NCBI GenBank assembly: GCA_021827805.1
Contig: JAKAUG010000225.1
Span: forward strand, 1 to 6,061
From: Bacillota bacterium
GTDB lineage: Bacteria; Bacillota; Sulfobacillia; RBS10-35; JAJYVN01
DNA length: 6,061 bases
Reading direction: 5' to 3'
In this document: piece by piece, positions 4,300 through 6,061 of the stretch
Layout of the letters: every line of letters begins with the position of its first letter
Numbering within the stretch: position 1 is the stretch's first letter
Program-made: the position numbers and the translations under genes
Notes under the pieces: model-generated
Databases searched by the model: none
What the model was told of the DNA's origin: nothing
What the model saw: the letters and a program-made list of their open reading frames with translations, nothing else

Positions 4300-6061
4300 T
4301 CAGCACTCCGAGTGGCCACAGCTGGAACACGTCACGCAGCCTTCCTGGTAGAGGAGCGCGTACTCCCCGCACACTGGGCAGAGGTCCCCGCGACGTGTCG
4401 CCCTGCCGTTGGCGTGGCCCTGCCCGTTGGAGGCCACTGCGGGAGACGCCTCCTCGGCCGCCGCTGCCTGCGGCAACGGGGCAGGCAACCGGGCATCCAG
4501 CCACACCTGCTGCATCGCCCGCGCGATGGCATCCGCGACGGAGCGCACCCGACGGGGTCCGAAGCCCACCGAATTGCGGCCCCCGATCCCACTCAGCTGA
4601 TCGGCGATCGCCGAGGGCGCGATCCCGGAACGCAGGGCCAGCGAGGCCAGACGGGCGATGGCCTCGACGGACGCGGCCAGGTCGGAGCCGGCCTTGCCCG
4701 CCTGAACGAAGATCTCAAAGGGCGTGCCGTCCGGATGCTCGTTGAGCGTGACGAACACGGTCCCCTCCGGGGCCTCCATGCGCACGGTCTGCCCCCTCAC
4801 CAGGCTCGGCCGGGCCCGCGCGGTCGGGACGCTGGGGGAGGCGCCGGGCACGGCGACGGCATCCGCCCCCGGCGCCTCCTCCTTGGAGGCGTCATGCAAC
4901 ACCTGTTCCTCGCGGCTGCCGTCGCGGTAGATCGTGACGCCCTTGCAGCCGGTCTCGTAGGCCAACAGGTACAGTTGCTCCGTCTGCTCTCTGGTGTACC
5001 CGTTGGGTGCGTTGGCCGTCTTGCTGATGCTGCTGTCGGTGTAGCGCTGCACGACCGCCTGCACCCGGATGTGCTCCTCGGGCGTGAGCTGCATCGCGGA
5101 CACAAAGTGCGGGGGCAGTTCCTGCCCGGGATGCTGGTCGAGCCACTGCTGAGCCAGGGGCACCCACTGCTCGTCGAACCCCAGACGGGACTGCCGGAAG
5201 AACTTGAAGGAGAAGTAGGGCTCGATGCCCGTGCTCGTATCGACCATGGTACCGACCGTCCCGGTCGGGGCCTGGGTCAGGAGCGTCACGTTCCGGATCC
5301 CGTGCTCGCGGATCTCCTCCCGAAGGGCCTCGGGCAGCCGGCGGACAAAACCGGATTGCAGGTAGCGTTCGGCGTCGAACGCCGGGAACGGGCCCTTCTC
5401 CTTCGCCAGTTCGATACTGCAGGCATAGGCCGCATCACGGATGAAGCCGAACAGCCTGTCCAGAAAGGGCTCCGTCTCCGGTGCGCCATAGCGCAGGCCC
5501 AGGCGGATGAGCAGTTCGGCCAGGCCCATGGTGCCAAGTCCCACGCGGCGCTCCTTCCTCTGATTGTCGCGGTTCTCGGCAAAGAAGTAGGGCGTGGCAT
5601 CCACGACGTCGTCCAGGAAGCGCACGCCGGCGTGCACCGTCCGCCGCAGACGCTCCCAGTCCACGCCGCCGGTGGGTCCGTCCTCACCCTGATCAGCGAA
5701 CATCCGGGAGAGGTTCACGTGGGCCAGCGTGCACACTCCCCACGCGGGCAGGGGCTGCTCCGCGCAGTTGTGCACCACAAGGCCGTTGGCGGAGAAGGCC
5801 TCCACGTCAGGAACGGTGAGATCGTAGACCGTCTCCCGTCCAGCCGGGATCAGGCCCTGGAAGGTGGCGACGAACTCCTCCCCTGGCGGCAGATGTCTGG
5901 CGGCGTCCACAGCCGCCTGCAGGTGCGCCGTCTGCTCCGGGCCCAGGAACCCCACCACCAGCGCGAAACGGCCCAGCGAGGGTCCGCTGAGGCGAAGGGT
6001 GCCCCCGCCCCCCTCCGTATGCGTCCGGCCCTGACGGCTGAAGATGCCCAGGTTCAGCAAC
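4300..6061 (-). CDS. nrdJ: Adenosylcobalamin-dependent (class II) ribonucleotide reductase, intein-containing, 3' part
   Basis: The reductase makes deoxyribonucleotides from ribonucleotides using a B12-generated thiyl radical. The gene runs off the right edge of the window, so the N-extein and most of the intein are outside. The visible protein begins with ~98 intein residues (to base 5767) and continues with a 488-residue C-extein from Cys 5766-5764. Extein motifs in order are CAEQPLPAWGVC (1-12), GLGTMGLAEL (77-86), APTGTVGTMVDTSTGIEPYF (166-185), SISKTANAP (246-254) and GCKGVTIYRDGS (273-284). A TSCPD domain follows (about 330-395, FVTLNEHPDGTPFE). The zinc-ribbon-like tail CPVCG...CVTCSSCGHSEC ends the protein (Cys463, 466, 477, 480, 483, 488); its cysteines shuttle electrons to the active site in the family. 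Cys1 and Cys12 match the radical and reducing cysteines (C322 and C333 of the Thermotoga enzyme). CAE replaces the usual CGE. The gene is complete at its 3' end (TGA 4302-4300). Confidence 0.96.
   Translation of the reverse strand, partial: LLNLGIFSRQGRTHTEGGGGTLRLSGPSLGRFALVVGFLGPEQTAHLQAAVDAARHLPPGEEFVATFQGLIPAGRETVYDLTVPDVEAFSANGLVVHNCAEQPLPAWGVCTLAHVNLSRMFADQGEDGPTGGVDWERLRRTVHAGVRFLDDVVDATPYFFAENRDNQRKERRVGLGTMGLAELLIRLGLRYGAPETEPFLDRLFGFIRDAAYACSIELAKEKGPFPAFDAERYLQSGFVRRLPEALREEIREHGIRNVTLLTQAPTGTVGTMVDTSTGIEPYFSFKFFRQSRLGFDEQWVPLAQQWLDQHPGQELPPHFVSAMQLTPEEHIRVQAVVQRYTDSSISKTANAPNGYTREQTEQLYLLAYETGCKGVTIYRDGSREEQVLHDASKEEAPGADAVAVPGASPSVPTARARPSLVRGQTVRMEAPEGTVFVTLNEHPDGTPFEIFVQAGKAGSDLAASVEAIARLASLALRSGIAPSAIADQLSGIGGRNSVGFGPRRVRSVADAIARAMQQVWLDARLPAPLPQAAAAEEASPAVASNGQGHANGRATRRGDLCPVCGEYALLYQEGCVTCSSCGHSEC
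5767..6061 (-). mobile_element. Intein C-terminal segment within nrdJ (end of homing-endonuclease region plus splicing blocks F and G)
   Basis: About 98 residues directly upstream of the C-extein are not reductase. Block F is ETVYDLTVPDVEAFSANG and block G is LVVHN followed by Cys: penultimate His, terminal Asn and a Cys+1 nucleophile, the full C-terminal splicing signature. Upstream, LLNLGIFSR then LRLSGPSLGRFALVVGFLGP resembles the end of LAGLIDADG (DOD) endonuclease-bearing inteins, so a large intein is likely. Block F has Glu (VEAF) where VHNF is common. The N-terminal splice junction, blocks A and B and the LAGLIDADG motifs lie beyond base 6061. The key residues present suggest a splicing-competent element, which would be removed post-translationally. 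Confidence 0.92.

Noticed and set aside
3992..4504. Minus-strand frame running from nrdJ into the intergenic region
   Set aside because: It overlaps the reductase tail in another frame, and its product (Gly/Arg-rich) matches nothing recognisable.
5767..6060. Possible TTG start of the reductase at 6060
   Set aside because: The codons there belong to the intein interior. The frame stays open to the window edge, and a reductase starting here would lack its N-terminal half.

Overview
The window is high-GC bacterial DNA, roughly two thirds G+C by eye, with GTG and TTG starts and GC-rich third positions. An adenosylcobalamin-dependent ribonucleotide reductase carrying an intein, next to a CadC-type metal regulon, would suit a high-GC Bacillota lineage or an actinobacterium. 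No marker gene in the window fixes the taxonomy.

Layout, left to right. Bases 1-430 (+) are the 3' end of a sensor histidine kinase, covering the ATPase domain. Bases ~490-799 (+) are a decayed DUF326-type cysteine-rich copper-binding four-helix-bundle gene, with a frameshift near 608-611 and several cysteines replaced. A perfect 16-bp hairpin (891-928) separates it from a short minus-strand remnant of a heavy-metal-associated (CopZ/HMA-like) domain (946-1035). Bases ~1036-1635 hold no recognisable intact gene and look like gene debris, including one hydrophobic C-terminal fragment.

Bases 1637-2764 and 2781-3964 (+) form the intact heart of the window, a metal-resistance operon. It starts with a candidate promoter overlapped by nested GCGCAT/ATGCGC palindromes, a likely operator. 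A CadC-like ArsR/SmtB repressor (ELCVCD motif, N-terminal TCE cysteine) follows. Next comes a short 214-aa CDF-like transporter that overlaps the repressor gene by 20 bp, then a 344-aa HD/HD CzcD-type zinc/cadmium exporter. Last is a 50-aa ORF sharing an ATGA stop/start with czcD; it looks like a truncated small membrane protein. The reasonable reading is that the repressor senses soft or divalent metal (Cd/Pb/Zn) and derepresses two efflux pumps. The copper-related remnants upstream suggest an older, larger metal island that is eroding.

Bases ~4011-4299 are non-coding and contain a 13-bp hairpin that could end the convergent transcripts. Bases 4300-6061 (-) are the 3' part of nrdJ, class II ribonucleotide reductase. 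Its first ~98 visible codons are not reductase but the C-terminal end of an intein, ending in VVHN directly before a cysteine. That cysteine corresponds to the thiyl-radical cysteine of class II reductases. The 488-residue C-extein is complete, with a TSCPD domain and a cysteine-rich C-terminal tail.

Most notable are the intein placed exactly at the catalytic cysteine, the candidate CadC operator, and the cluster of decaying copper-handling genes beside an intact two-pump efflux operon.
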